DNA of 64,000 bases from Chloroflexota bacterium (GCA_014360905.1 JACIWW010000001.1:1-64000); one strand, 5' to 3'. Positions 26,074-35,561 are shown, counted from the first letter of the stretch. Notes: generated by a model from the letters alone, not told the origin. Translations and numbers: made by a program.

Positions 26074-27384
26074 ATTACGAGAAACAGAAATACGCATCCC
26101 ATCCTTGCTGAGCCAGAAAGGGCTTATTTGGTTGGGGCAGAAGTAAAAGGCGAGGTTTACCCTTGGCGCCTTGAAGATTCCCTAGCAGAGTTGGCTGAGC
26201 TTGCACGCACAGCCGGCGTAGAGGTAGTGGGACAGACTGAACAACGCTTGGAGACAATCAATCCAGGCACCTATATAGGCAAGGGGAAAGTAGAAGAGTT
26301 AAAGGTTCTGGCTCGAGAGCTGGACATAGATACTTTCATCTTCGATGACGAACTCTCGCCAGCACAGCAACGCAATCTCGAAGAAGAACTGGGCACTAAG
26401 GTAGTGGATCGCACGGCCCTCATCCTTGACATCTTTGCCAAACACGCCCATACGCGTGAGGGGGCGCTGCAGGTGGAGCTAGCGCAATACATTTACCGTT
26501 TGCCGCGCCTGACCCGTGCCTGGACTCACCTAGCGCGCCAAGCAGGTGGGGCAGCGGCTCGTGGTGGGCCAGGGGGTGTGGGACTACGTGGACCAGGCGA
26601 AACGCAACTGGAAACCGACCGCCGCCTCATTCGTCAGCGCATCACTCAGCTCAAGAAAGAGCTGGAGCACGTGCGCAACCACCGCAAGCAATACCGCAAG
26701 CACCGCAAAGAGCAGGGCATGCCTGTTATCTCGCTGGTAGGCTACACCAACGCTGGCAAATCCACCTTGCTCAACACACTGACCCATGCTGGCGTACTGG
26801 CCACGGACATGCTTTTTGCGACATTGGATCCGGTTACGCGGCGTCTCATCCTCCCGGGTGGCAAGGAGGCGTTGCTGACCGATACAGTGGGCTTTATCCA
26901 GAAGCTACCCACGCAACTCGTAGCTGCCTTTCGTGCCACTTTGGAAGAGATCAGCGAAGCTGACCTAATCCTGCATATTGTTGACATAACGCACCCTAAT
27001 GTACGAGAACAGGTGCGCACAGTAGAGCAGGTATTGAAGGAGATAGGAGCAGCTCATAAGCCAATGTTGGTCGCCTTAAACAAGATTGACTTGCTCAAGG
27101 ACCCAGACAGCGCGCAAGTAGCAACCGCACAATTCCCAAATGCTGTTGCCATCTCCGCGCTGCACGGACAGGGCTTGGATAATCTCCTTCTCCAGATCGA
27201 ACGCATGTTGACCCAACAAATGGTGCTAGTGCGGGCTCGCGTGCCCTATGCCGCAAGCGAGCTGGTAGCACTATTCCACAGGCACGGCATTGTTATGCAG
27301 GAACGTCATGGCCAGAGCGGCATTGTGATCGAAGGAAAGCTACCACCGGGCCTGATGGCCCGCTTCGAACCTTATCTCGAATGA
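26074..27384 (+). CDS. hflX: Ribosome-associated GTPase HflX, apparently with an AUU start
   Basis: HflX is a GTPase that splits stalled ribosomes. The N-terminal domain has GKGKVEELK and [12 protein letters not shown]. The linker has [15 protein letters not shown], and the G domain has [15 protein letters not shown] and ALNKIDLL. The first ordinary start in frame is TTG 26128, but that would cut off a well-formed ERAYLVG N-terminus. Upstream, AGGAGG (26062-26067) is six bases before ATT at 26074, in frame and without stops. AUU is therefore the best start (436 residues), unless a G was misread as T. Confidence 0.85.
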   Translation: MTRNRNTHPILAEPERAYLVGAEVKGEVYPWRLEDSLAELAELARTAGVEVVGQTEQRLETINPGTYIGKGKVEELKVLARELDIDTFIFDDELSPAQQRNLEEELGTKVVDRTALILDIFAKHAHTREGALQVELAQYIYRLPRLTRAWTHLARQAGGAAARGGPGGVGLRGPGETQLETDRRLIRQRITQLKKELEHVRNHRKQYRKHRKEQGMPVISLVGYTNAGKSTLLNTLTHAGVLATDMLFATLDPVTRRLILPGGKEALLTDTVGFIQKLPTQLVAAFRATLEEISEADLILHIVDITHPNVREQVRTVEQVLKEIGAAHKPMLVALNKIDLLKDPDSAQVATAQFPNAVAISALHGQGLDNLLLQIERMLTQQMVLVRARVPYAASELVALFHRHGIVMQERHGQSGIVIEGKLPPGLMARFEPYLE

Positions 27385-27418
27385 GGTATCTGCTGAGGGT
27401 ATGGTTTAGCGCTTGTGA

Positions 27419-28684
27419 CTAGACCCCCCTCATTGAGGCTTGGTAGCGCTGTGCGGCACGCCGCAGAACCTCCACCACGGGTAGTTCTTGCCCTGACAGG
27501 AAGCGCACCATGCCGCCACCCGAAGTACACACGTATCCCATACGTTCCAGTACACCAAACTTGGCACCAGCAGCGACGCTATCACCACCACCAATCACCG
27601 AGTATCCGGGTGCATCTGCGATTGCTTTCCATAATCGCTCAGTTCCCAATGCACTCGTGCGATTCTCGTAGATGCCGGCCGGTCCGTTCACGAAGATAGT
27701 CGCCGCCTTCTGTATGAGCGAGATATAGCGAGCAATGGTTTGCTGTCCTATGTCTACGATGAGATGATCTGAAGGCAAATCCTCTACAGCAATTTCTCTC
27801 CGACCTCGGTCATCTACAGCCACATCTACGGGGTAGAGGATCTTATCTCCATAACGTTGGAGCAATTGACGTGCTTTTTCAATATAGGGAGTCAAGCCTT
27901 TCTCGTGGATAAAGCGCTCGGTTGGCTCTCCAAGCACGTATCCCTTGGCTAAGAGCATTACCTCACCATTCAGTCCAGAAGTCAAGACATAATCTGCAGC
28001 ACCCTCACCTAAGACTTGCTCCATCATGCTAAAAGCATCAGCTATGCGTGCTCCACCCAAGACATAAACGCTAGGATGTTTGGGATTCTCTTTCACACGT
28101 ACAAGGGCGCTGAACTCTTCAATAAACAGCCGTCCGCCTGCAGAAGGCAGAACCTCTGCAAAACCGATCAGCGACGGAGTGTAGCGATGGGCTGCAGCAA
28201 ACGCTTCGCAGACATAGCAGTCTGCAAGCGGTGCTAAGTTGCGTACCAGCCATGTTTTGGCTAACTGCGCAGGAGTCAACTTTACAAATTGAACGAAAGT
28301 GGAAACTTCCTCAGTCAGATAGCGCACATTATTCAAAAGCAGCACATCCCCAGGCTGCAGCTCCCTGACTCGTTGCAAAGCAGCAGGGCCGACAATATCG
28401 TCCATGAATGCTACTTCCCGTCCGAGCAATTCGGAAAGGCACTCAGCATGTATGTCCAAAGGGACGAGGTTGTGGTAATCCTCAATATCCCCTTGATGCG
28501 CTAGCATCACCACACGAGCACCGACTTCTGACAGTTCTTTGATCGTGGGCAGACTTTTGCGGATGCGGTTGTCGTTGGCTAGGCGCCCTGTTTTGTGGTC
28601 AATAGGAGAATTGATATCCACACGCAGGATAACGGTCTTGTTACGAAAATCAAAGTCGTCTAAGGTGAGAATTCCAGCTTCCAC
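27419..28684 (-). CDS. pgk: Phosphoglycerate kinase, archaeal type
   Basis: The enzyme interconverts 1,3-bisphosphoglycerate and 3-phosphoglycerate with ATP. The 421 residues follow the archaeal form: LTLDDFDF, VILRVDINSPIDHKTG, MLAHQGD, LLLNNVRYLTEE, EAFAAAHRYTPSLIGFAEVLP and VIGGGDSVAA. Bacterial PGK instead reads like DFNVPL and RTRPGG-type motifs, which are absent. It is the last gene of the 12.6-kb GntR-controlled operon, 21 bases behind an archaeal-type GAPDH. The pair was probably acquired by transfer from an archaeon. It may be additional to a household PGK elsewhere. Confidence 0.92.
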   Translation of the reverse strand: MEAGILTLDDFDFRNKTVILRVDINSPIDHKTGRLANDNRIRKSLPTIKELSEVGARVVMLAHQGDIEDYHNLVPLDIHAECLSELLGREVAFMDDIVGPAALQRVRELQPGDVLLLNNVRYLTEEVSTFVQFVKLTPAQLAKTWLVRNLAPLADCYVCEAFAAAHRYTPSLIGFAEVLPSAGGRLFIEEFSALVRVKENPKHPSVYVLGGARIADAFSMMEQVLGEGAADYVLTSGLNGEVMLLAKGYVLGEPTERFIHEKGLTPYIEKARQLLQRYGDKILYPVDVAVDDRGRREIAVEDLPSDHLIVDIGQQTIARYISLIQKAATIFVNGPAGIYENRTSALGTERLWKAIADAPGYSVIGGGDSVAAGAKFGVLERMGYVCTSGGGMVRFLSGQELPVVEVLRRAAQRYQASMRGV

Positions 28685-28705
28685 AGCACCCCTCCCATGA
28701 CATAG

Positions 28706-29734
28706 TTAGCGGCCTGGCTTCAATCCCAAATACTTGTTCGTCAATCCAACAGCTTCCAACCGGTTCGTCTGCATCATCATGCATGCTCGCACGCCATCAA
28801 TGGTCTCGGGAATGGTTACGGCCTCTTGTGGGATGTTGATGGCAAACATCACATCCTGACCGGAAAAACCAATGCACTCTTCCCAAATTGCGATTTCATA
28901 CATATCACTCCGCTTGTTCCCCAGGTGGCGCGCATATTGGAAAAGCGCTGTATTCGAATTGAAACCATCCGCAAGCCGGACGACGCGGATGCGCGGATGC
29001 TCACGGAAGGTTTCGAGCAATGCCTCCCTGCTCACTGATCTTTTGGGCGTGGCCACGATATTAATGATATGGCCATGGGTAACGGGAGTATGGACCAAAA
29101 GACCGGTAGCCTGCACATGAGGCATGATATGCATCAGGTCAACTGCCTGGTGGCTTGGTACTGGATCGGGTCTGAGCAAATCCACATAGCCTCGATGAGT
29201 ATCTCCCGGATCGGCTACCCGACGGATAATCGTAATAGCGATCTTTTCTACACCCACCATGCGATCCACAGCATCCACTGCACGAATCAAACCGGTGGTA
29301 TTACATGAGGTGAGCTTTAAAAATCTCTGTCCAATTCCTTTCTCATAATTCGCGTATCCATGGAAGAAAACATCAGCTATCTCATCCTTCTCTCCGCCCT
29401 GAAAAATAGCCTTCACCCCATGCTTTAGGTAAAGTTCTTTGTTTTTTGCTCCTATTCCGCCTGGGGCAGCATCCAAAACCACATCTACCTGATCCAGCAA
29501 TTCCTCGAACGTGCCAGAAACGGGTATCCCTAGGGCATCAAATTCCGATTTGCGCGCAGGATCTACTATGAAAAGCCGGTATGGCATGCCGCTTTCATGA
29601 AGAGCACGAATGGGCAGTGTCGGCGTCACATCCGCGACTCCCACTAACTCCATATCTTCCTGCCTTGCCACACCATCTGCCAAACGCGTACCAATAGTAC
29701 CATAACCAGCAACTGCAACTCTTACCTTGCTCAT
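28706..29734 (-). CDS. gap: Glyceraldehyde-3-phosphate dehydrogenase, archaeal type II
   Basis: This phosphorylating GAPDH oxidises glyceraldehyde 3-phosphate to 1,3-bisphosphoglycerate with NAD(P). The 342 residues follow the archaeal class: VAVAGYGTIGTRLADGV for nucleotide binding, GGIGAKNKELY, IFQGGEKDEIADVFF, the catalytic cysteine in LTSCNTTGLIRAVD, and RRVADPGDTHRG. Bacterial GapA would have the SCTTN motif instead. Coupled with archaeal PGK, it forms an ATP-yielding lower glycolytic step inside a sugar operon. Confidence 0.92.
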   Translation of the reverse strand: MSKVRVAVAGYGTIGTRLADGVARQEDMELVGVADVTPTLPIRALHESGMPYRLFIVDPARKSEFDALGIPVSGTFEELLDQVDVVLDAAPGGIGAKNKELYLKHGVKAIFQGGEKDEIADVFFHGYANYEKGIGQRFLKLTSCNTTGLIRAVDAVDRMVGVEKIAITIIRRVADPGDTHRGYVDLLRPDPVPSHQAVDLMHIMPHVQATGLLVHTPVTHGHIINIVATPKRSVSREALLETFREHPRIRVVRLADGFNSNTALFQYARHLGNKRSDMYEIAIWEECIGFSGQDVMFAINIPQEAVTIPETIDGVRACMMMQTNRLEAVGLTNKYLGLKPGR

Positions 29735-29789
29735 TTCATCGCCTCCTCTAAATTCATCAAGAATTCACAGTAATTTGCTGAAAGCAACA

Positions 29790-30599
29790 TCACAGCGAGT
29801 GAAAGTAGTCAATAGCCAGTTTTGCTGCCGTCTCGCTATCAGGCCAGGGCAAAATTTCTGCGTTGATGTAACCCTTGAAACCTATCTTGCGGAGAACTGA
29901 CACGACCTCCGCAAAACAAAGATGCCCTTGGCCAGGAGCACGGCGATTGCTATCCACTAGATGCACATAGCCAAGCCTCTCTCCCGCAAGCTCCAGAGAT
30001 TGGGCTAGGGATACTTCTTCGATATTCATGTGGAATGTATCGGCAAGAATCACGACATTGTCCAGACCAACTTCATCTGCGAATGACAATGCTTCTGCAA
30101 TCGTGTTCAGAAAATTGGTTTCATAGCGGTTAATGGGTTCGATAGCCACACAGACCCCAGTAGAACGAGCATATTCAGCATAGCTTCGGACCACTGCCAA
30201 GGCTTGCTGGCGTTGCTCGTCCTGCTCAGCGGGGCCTGCGCTGAGCTTGCCTCGAACCCCGCCTATGATCAGGCAACCCTGCCAAGGCGCAAGGAAATCT
30301 ATGAATCGCTTCATCCTATCAAGCAATTTTGCTTGCACAGCAGGATCTGAGTTCGTTAAACTCAAACCATCCGTGTAATAAGACTGCCCTGTGGCAACAG
30401 CGGCCACCGACAAGCCTTTTTGGCGCACCATATCTGCGATACGCATCAAGAGTTCCGGAGATGGATCTAATAAACTTAACTCCACTGCGTCATACCCCAA
30501 CTCTGCTGCTTTCTCGATGCCCAGTTCCCAATAGCCAGCGAACAGCAAGGGCGCAAAATTGGCAGGTTGGGGGGAAATAGACATGCTAGTTTTGAACAT
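29790..30599 (-). CDS. Sugar epimerase/isomerase, xylose-isomerase-like TIM barrel (IolO-like)
   Basis: The 269-residue AP-endonuclease-2-like TIM barrel has the metal ligands of the group: Glu in IEPINRYETNFLNT, Asp-x-x-His in ILADTFHMNIEEV, the His of GYVHLVDSNRRAPGQGH, and a final Glu in INAEILPW. TGQSYYTDGLSLT and these stretches closely recall Thermotoga IolO, which turns 5-keto-L-gluconate into D-tagaturonate. That recollection is unaligned. The start at ATG 30599 has AAGGAG upstream, 10 bases after the transketolase C-half stop. An L-ribulose or tagatose 3-epimerase-type activity is the alternative. Confidence 0.82.
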   Translation of the reverse strand: MFKTSMSISPQPANFAPLLFAGYWELGIEKAAELGYDAVELSLLDPSPELLMRIADMVRQKGLSVAAVATGQSYYTDGLSLTNSDPAVQAKLLDRMKRFIDFLAPWQGCLIIGGVRGKLSAGPAEQDEQRQQALAVVRSYAEYARSTGVCVAIEPINRYETNFLNTIAEALSFADEVGLDNVVILADTFHMNIEEVSLAQSLELAGERLGYVHLVDSNRRAPGQGHLCFAEVVSVLRKIGFKGYINAEILPWPDSETAAKLAIDYFHSL

Positions 30600-30609
30600 G
30601 CGTATCTCC

Positions 30610-31551
30610 TTAGCGAGACCTCGATTTCTGCAGGACAGCATGTGCAGCATCAGCTATATGCCGCGGCGACATGGAATACTTCTGCAATAACTCGGCGTTC
30701 GTGCCACACTCGCCATAGCAATCGCACAGCCCAATTCTCACCATAGGCGCAGGAGCATGTTCAGCAAGGACCTCAGCTACCGCGCTCCCCAGCCCACCAT
30801 AGATATTATGGTTTTCGGCAGTAACAATTCCTTTGGTCTCTCGTGCAGCTTGAACTATTGCTTCCACATCAATGGGCTTTATTGTCGCGATGTGGAGAAC
30901 ACGCGCCTGTATTCCTTCCCCATGGAGAAGATGGGCTGCCTCAACACATTGCGACGTCATCATACCGCTCCCAATGAGCGTCACATCCGCTCCCGCCTTT
31001 ACCTGCAGTGCTTTTCCTAAGACAAACTGGTAGCCTTCTGGTGAGATACGAGGCCAAGGATCCCGCGTGACGCGCAGATATACTGGTCCCCTGTACTCCA
31101 CAATGGCTCGCATTGCCTGCTCCATCTCTTGGTCATCCGCAGGATCTACTACGACCATCCCAGGGATACCGCGCATAATTGCTACATCTTCGACTGCCTG
31201 GTGTGTGGCGCCGTTATTCCCGCTGACAATCCCACTGTAAGCACCGACAATTTTTACATTCGAACGACAATGGGCAATAGAGATAGCAACCTGATCGCAG
31301 GCACGACGTGAGGCAAAAACGCCGAAGGTACTGACAAATGGGATCTTCCCCATTAACGCCATGCCTGCCGCTACTCCCATCATGTTTTGCTCCGCGACTC
31401 CCATTTGAAAGAAACGCTCTGGGAATTCCTGAGCAAAGTAGACAACGCGAGTAGAACTGGCCAGATCAGCATCTAACACCACAATATCGCGGTTTTGTCG
31501 TGCTAATTCCACCAAAGTGCGTCCAAAAGCTTCCCGGGCTGATTCTACCAT
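30610..31551 (-). CDS. Transketolase, C-terminal subunit
   Basis: This 313-residue second half of a split transketolase carries the pyrimidine-binding domain and the C-terminal domain. Visible are VVLDADLASSTRV, the thiamine-activating Glu in MGVAEQNMMGVAAG, FVSTFGVFASRRACDQV, and the C-terminal TIKPIDVEAI. ATG 31551 was preferred because GGGAG is six bases upstream; the frame is open further upstream through the partner gene. The gap to the N-terminal subunit is 10 bases. Split transketolases are common in Chloroflexota and archaea, and in the sulfo-transketolase pathway. Confidence 0.9.
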   Translation of the reverse strand: MVESAREAFGRTLVELARQNRDIVVLDADLASSTRVVYFAQEFPERFFQMGVAEQNMMGVAAGMALMGKIPFVSTFGVFASRRACDQVAISIAHCRSNVKIVGAYSGIVSGNNGATHQAVEDVAIMRGIPGMVVVDPADDQEMEQAMRAIVEYRGPVYLRVTRDPWPRISPEGYQFVLGKALQVKAGADVTLIGSGMMTSQCVEAAHLLHGEGIQARVLHIATIKPIDVEAIVQAARETKGIVTAENHNIYGGLGSAVAEVLAEHAPAPMVRIGLCDCYGECGTNAELLQKYSMSPRHIADAAHAVLQKSRSR

Positions 31552-31561
31552 GGTCATCTCC

Positions 31562-32398
31562 CTATTGCTTACATCCGAGCTCAGCCAGCGCCTGAGCCAG
31601 TTGCTCCTGGTTGGGAGCCTTTCCGTGCCACGCTGATTGTCCTTCCATATACGAGACTCCCTTGCCTTTGATAGTATGTGCAATCACAATATGAGGCTGT
31701 CCTTTGCTCTGCTTCGCCGCCTCCACTGCTGTGATAATCTGCTGCATATCATGCCCATCGATCTCGGTCACTGCCCAGTTGAAACTACGCCACTTGTCTG
31801 CAACAGGAGCTATTTCCATCACTTCCTTTAAAGGGCCCATCAACTGTACCCTGTTGTAATCTAGAATCACCGTGAGATTATCCACTTTGTAATGCGCAGC
31901 CGACTCAGCCGCTTCCCAAACTTGCCCCTCTTGGCTCTCGCCATCGCCAATGAGACAATAGACATGGATTCCTTTTCCATCCATTCGTGCAGCCAGAGCC
32001 ATGCCAAGAGCTACCGACAACCCTTGCCCCAGCGCACCAGTAGAGACCTCTATACCTGGAACCAGGTGCATATCCGGATGCACTTGCAAAGGGCTATCTA
32101 TCCGCCCAAATGTCTTGAGCCATTCGACGGGGAAGAAACCCCGTTCAGCCAGCGTGGCGTAGAGACCAGCTGCACCGTGCCCTTTTGACAACACAAAACG
32201 GTCGCGCTCCTCCCAATCTGGGCGTTTGGGGTCTATCTTCATGATGTGGAAATATAAGGCAGTCAGAATATCTACCTCGGATAGCGATCCGCCTGGGTGA
32301 CCCACTCCTGCTTCAGAGATAGTTCGTACAACGTGACAGCGGATCCTGCGCGCAGTTTCTTCCAGATATTGGATTTGTTGCTTGGAGAGCAATGTCAT
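31562..32398 (-). CDS. Transketolase, N-terminal subunit
   Basis: This 278-residue first half of transketolase binds the diphosphate of thiamine. Motifs are RTISEAGVGHPGGSLSEVDI, RDRFVLSKGHGAAGLYATL, STGALGQGLSVALGMAL, and the metal-binding GDGESQEGQVWEAA. With the following gene it transfers C2 units between a ketose donor and an aldose acceptor. Its place in a transporter/dehydrogenase/epimerase operon suggests a dedicated catabolic role rather than general pentose phosphate metabolism. Confidence 0.92.
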   Translation of the reverse strand: MTLLSKQQIQYLEETARRIRCHVVRTISEAGVGHPGGSLSEVDILTALYFHIMKIDPKRPDWEERDRFVLSKGHGAAGLYATLAERGFFPVEWLKTFGRIDSPLQVHPDMHLVPGIEVSTGALGQGLSVALGMALAARMDGKGIHVYCLIGDGESQEGQVWEAAESAAHYKVDNLTVILDYNRVQLMGPLKEVMEIAPVADKWRSFNWAVTEIDGHDMQQIITAVEAAKQSKGQPHIVIAHTIKGKGVSYMEGQSAWHGKAPNQEQLAQALAELGCKQ

Positions 32399-32423
32399 CT
32401 TGGCACTTTCCTATTCTAAAATC

Positions 32424-32459
32424 GAGGGCATTAGGGGAAGAATTTCCCCCAATGCCCTC
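32424..32459 (-). terminator. Hairpin between the binding-protein and transketolase genes
   Basis: Arms 32424-32439 and 32444-32459 pair over 16 positions with one A-C mismatch (GAGGGCATT and GGGGAA blocks). The hairpin starts 30 bases past the binding-protein stop. Only a weak T run follows (GATTTT), so it is probably a partial terminator or 3' stabiliser that leaves more binding-protein mRNA than downstream mRNA. Confidence 0.6.
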
Positions 32460-32488
32460 TTTATGCAGTTGAATGTCACAAAATGGGG

Positions 32489-33520
32489 CTAGAGTCCGAT
32501 ACGGCTGGCGTAGTCCATGATGTTGCTCTTGTCCACAACAGTCGCCTTGGTCACGATCCGCTCCTGCACCGGCTTCCCATTCAGATAGTCAACCAATGCG
32601 CGAATCGCATCCCCAGCCTGCTGCCCTGGCCGCTGATCGCACGACACCACCATCCGCCCCTCGTAAATCGCCTTCAGGGCATCATTGTTCGCATCAAACC
32701 CGCTCACTAGGGTATTCTTCAGCCGACCAGCCGCTTCCAACGCCTCTATCGCTCCCAAGGCCATCTCATCGTTGCACGCGAGCACCGCATCTATCTCCGG
32801 ATACGTCTGCAGCAGGTTCTCCATCACCTGCATGCCCTTCGCTCGCTGAAAGTCAGCCGTCTGCGAAGCCAATACCTGTATCCCTGAGTACTTCGCCAAG
32901 ACATCGTCAATCGCCTTCTTGCGGTCAATCGCAGTCTGCGAACCAGTGGCTCCCTCCAGAATGATCACCTTCCCCTTCCCACCAAGCTTCTGCACCATGT
33001 ACTCAGCTACCAACGTCATCGCTTCATAGTTCTCGATGGCTGAGAAGGTTATCACCTTGCCTCCAAAAGCCCTCGTGTTCGCCGTGGCTACGGGAATCCC
33101 CGCCTGATTCGCACGCTCTATCACCGGCACAATGCCCGCTGAATCCACAGGCACCAGCACGATGCCATCCACCTTCTTGGCAATCAGATCATCCACCAAA
33201 CGCGTCTGCTCTTCCAAGTTGTTCGGCTTGGTCGGAGCCAGGTAAATTAGCTCGATGCCTAGCTCATCGCAAACCTGCTTGGCTCCTGCATGCATCATGT
33301 CCCAGAAGGGATTGTTCAACGCCTTGGTGACCAAGGCAAAGGTCAACTTCTTCGGCGCTGCCGTAGGCACAGGCGGCGTAGTTGGCTCAGCTGCTTCCGT
33401 CGGCTTAGGCGTGGGTGTAGGCATAGGTGTGGGTGTGGCTGCTGGCCGGCAGGCTGAAAGCACGATGCTTGCAGCCAACAGCATTGCAATCAGCAAGTAA
33501 CCTCGTTTATTTTTGTACAT
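32489..33520 (-). CDS. CUT2-family sugar ABC transporter substrate-binding lipoprotein (RbsB-like)
   Basis: The 343-residue extracytoplasmic binding protein captures the sugar for the permeases. It has a basic start (MYKNKRG), a hydrophobic segment and lipobox LSAC (Cys24). A TP-rich linker to about residue 55 follows, then a periplasmic-binding-protein type I fold (FALVTKALNNPFWDMMHAGA, DGIVLVPVDSAGI, ACNDEMALGAIEAL). This is the ribose/galactose/inositol class. GAGGAAAAGAGG precedes the ATG. The ligand is not readable from the sequence; cyclitol or pentose are candidates from context. Confidence 0.92.
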   Translation of the reverse strand: MYKNKRGYLLIAMLLAASIVLSACRPAATPTPMPTPTPKPTEAAEPTTPPVPTAAPKKLTFALVTKALNNPFWDMMHAGAKQVCDELGIELIYLAPTKPNNLEEQTRLVDDLIAKKVDGIVLVPVDSAGIVPVIERANQAGIPVATANTRAFGGKVITFSAIENYEAMTLVAEYMVQKLGGKGKVIILEGATGSQTAIDRKKAIDDVLAKYSGIQVLASQTADFQRAKGMQVMENLLQTYPEIDAVLACNDEMALGAIEALEAAGRLKNTLVSGFDANNDALKAIYEGRMVVSCDQRPGQQAGDAIRALVDYLNGKPVQERIVTKATVVDKSNIMDYASRIGL

Positions 33521-33637
33521 GTCCTCTTTTCCTCCTCTCGCTTAGATTCTCAGAATTTATCTCAGAAACTAGCAAAATAAAACCCCTTTCGTGAATTCTC
33601 ACCCCCTTTCGCAGGAATTTGGTAGCTAAGCGGCATT

Positions 33638-34576
33638 TCATGCTATCTTTTTCTTGATCCACATATCAAACCAGACTGCGAGCACTACTACTAGGCCAAT
33701 CGCGAATTGTTGCCAAAGCGATGAGATCCTCAAAAGATTCATGGCATTGACCAGAACGGTCATGATCAGCGTGCCGATAATCGTACCGCCTATTCCGCCG
33801 CGCCCACCAGTCATGCTCGTGCCACCCATCACCGGGCTAGCGATGGCGGGAAGCAAGAAAGGAGACCCAATGTCTTGATCTACGGCATTGAGTCGAGCGG
33901 TCAGAATAATCCCACCCATGGCTGCCAAAAGACCGCTGAGCATATAGGTATAAATTAGGATGCGATCTACCCTCAACCCCGACGCTTTGGCTGCATAAGG
34001 ATTCGCCCCTACGGCATAAATGCTTCTGCCCAGCGTGGTGTATTTCAAGAATAGATAGATGACTAGGGCTATGGCAGCCATAATCCATATTGGTACAGGA
34101 ATACCTAAGAGGATTCCGCGCCCGATATAACGAAACTCGTTGCAGAAGCCAAAATAGGGAAAAGCGCCCATGATGGCAAAAGCAAGCCCCCTACCCACCC
34201 AGAGCATACCATACGTAGCAATGGCGGAGGGCAATTTGACTTTGGCTACTAGCATGCCGCTGACTAAGCCACATAATAAGCCTGAACCTAGCGCAGAAAT
34301 AATCGCCAAGGTCCAATGCAATTTCGTCTGGGTGAGCACATAACCAGCAATGATGCTGGCCAAGGTCACCACTGAACCCATCGAAAGGTCTATACCGCCT
34401 GTTAGCAGCACAATCGTCATGCCTGCTGAAATGATGATTTGAGGCGAAGCCTGGCGCAGGATATTGATGAGGTTGCTAATCTTCAAGAAGTTAGGGTTAA
34501 GCACAGCGACAACCGTGCTCAAAAACACCAGCGCTAGCACTCGTGAGAACCTAAGCAAAAAGGATCTTGACGACAT
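33638..34576 (-). CDS. CUT2 sugar ABC transporter permease (RbsC-like), copy 1
   Basis: The 312-residue inner-membrane permease has about eight to ten hydrophobic segments and the BPD_transp_2 signature. Visible are NLINILRQASPQIIISAGMT, LLTGGIDLSMGSV, YAVGANPYAAKASGLRV, which contacts the ATPase, and MGGTSMTGGRGGIGGT. GGAGGAG lies upstream. It is 28 bases downstream of the other permease, so the channel is probably a heterodimer rather than the usual RbsC homodimer. Confidence 0.9.
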   Translation of the reverse strand: MSSRSFLLRFSRVLALVFLSTVVAVLNPNFLKISNLINILRQASPQIIISAGMTIVLLTGGIDLSMGSVVTLASIIAGYVLTQTKLHWTLAIISALGSGLLCGLVSGMLVAKVKLPSAIATYGMLWVGRGLAFAIMGAFPYFGFCNEFRYIGRGILLGIPVPIWIMAAIALVIYLFLKYTTLGRSIYAVGANPYAAKASGLRVDRILIYTYMLSGLLAAMGGIILTARLNAVDQDIGSPFLLPAIASPVMGGTSMTGGRGGIGGTIIGTLIMTVLVNAMNLLRISSLWQQFAIGLVVVLAVWFDMWIKKKIA

Positions 34577-34604
34577 TCTATAAATCTCCTCCGTGGACTA
34601 GACG

Positions 34605-35561
34605 CTATTTTTGTGCTCCACTTTCGACTAAGACAGACAAGACGATGGCGCCAATCAGCACAGGGCCAATAATGGCCAATTGTATGTATGTCGGTATACC
34701 CATTACATTCAGCCCATTTCTCAGGATCAGGATAAATAACACACCAATGACCGCTCCAATGGCAGAGCCACGCCCTGCCGCAAAACTTCCACCCAGAACC
34801 ACGGCGGAAAAGGCTTCAAACTCCATGCCCAAGCCAACTGTTGGCTGAGCGCACATATTTCGTGAGGTGGTCACGATGGCTGCCATACCTGCCATAAGGC
34901 CCGCATAGATGTATACCAGTACCTTATACCACCAGGCAGGCTTGCCGGTAAGCACGAGAGCCTGTTCGTTGCCACCCAAGGCATAGACATATACGCCGAA
35001 TGGTGTAAAATTCAGCAAGGTGAACGAGCATAGAAAAGCCAGTAAAGAGAACCACATGGGGACAGGCAAGTTTAGAAATTTGCCGTTGCCCAGTTGGCCC
35101 ACTGATGCAGGCAGACCCCAAATTACATTCCCGTTGTTCATGCCCAAGGAAATCCCAGCAGCAATCCCTTGAGTACCCAAAGTGGCGATGAAAGAGGGGA
35201 TGTCCATCTTGGAAACAAAGATGCCATTCAACAGACCACACAAGCCCCCTGTAATGAGGCTGAGCAGCAACGCCACCGGGATAGGTAGTTTGGCATAGGC
35301 CAAGGCCCAAGCCATTACCATACCAGCCAAAGTCATAACAGCTCCCACTGAAAGCTCAATACCACCGGTAATCTTGACTACGATGACGCCCATGCATAGG
35401 ATCATCAAAATAGCGCCCTGGCTCAAAAGATTGACTGCGTTGTCAACGGTAAAGAAAGCCGGGGTAGCGCGTGCAAAGAACACGACCAAGCCCAACAACA
35501 CCCACGCTACAGTAGGAACTTTACTAAGGAATATTTTCAGTGAATCCAGGTTTACTCGCAT
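34605..35561 (-). CDS. CUT2 sugar ABC transporter permease (RbsC-like), copy 2
   Basis: The 318-residue polytopic permease is related to the adjacent one but clearly diverged. It has NAVNLLSQGAILMILCMGVI, KITGGIELSVGAVMTLAGMV, YALGGNEQALVLTGKPAWW at the ATPase-contact loop, and LGGSFAAGRGSAIGAV. The ATG overlaps the ATPase gene end by ten bases, so the two are translationally coupled. With the partner permease, the tandem ATPase and the binding protein it makes a complete importer. Confidence 0.9.
   Translation of the reverse strand: MRVNLDSLKIFLSKVPTVAWVLLGLVVFFARATPAFFTVDNAVNLLSQGAILMILCMGVIVVKITGGIELSVGAVMTLAGMVMAWALAYAKLPIPVALLLSLITGGLCGLLNGIFVSKMDIPSFIATLGTQGIAAGISLGMNNGNVIWGLPASVGQLGNGKFLNLPVPMWFSLLAFLCSFTLLNFTPFGVYVYALGGNEQALVLTGKPAWWYKVLVYIYAGLMAGMAAIVTTSRNMCAQPTVGLGMEFEAFSAVVLGGSFAAGRGSAIGAVIGVLFILILRNGLNVMGIPTYIQLAIIGPVLIGAIVLSVLVESGAQK

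Noticed and set aside
33255-33500. Plus-strand frame rich in Gly-Val over the binding-protein gene
   Set aside because: It is the reverse of the TP-rich linker and signal peptide of the real gene.
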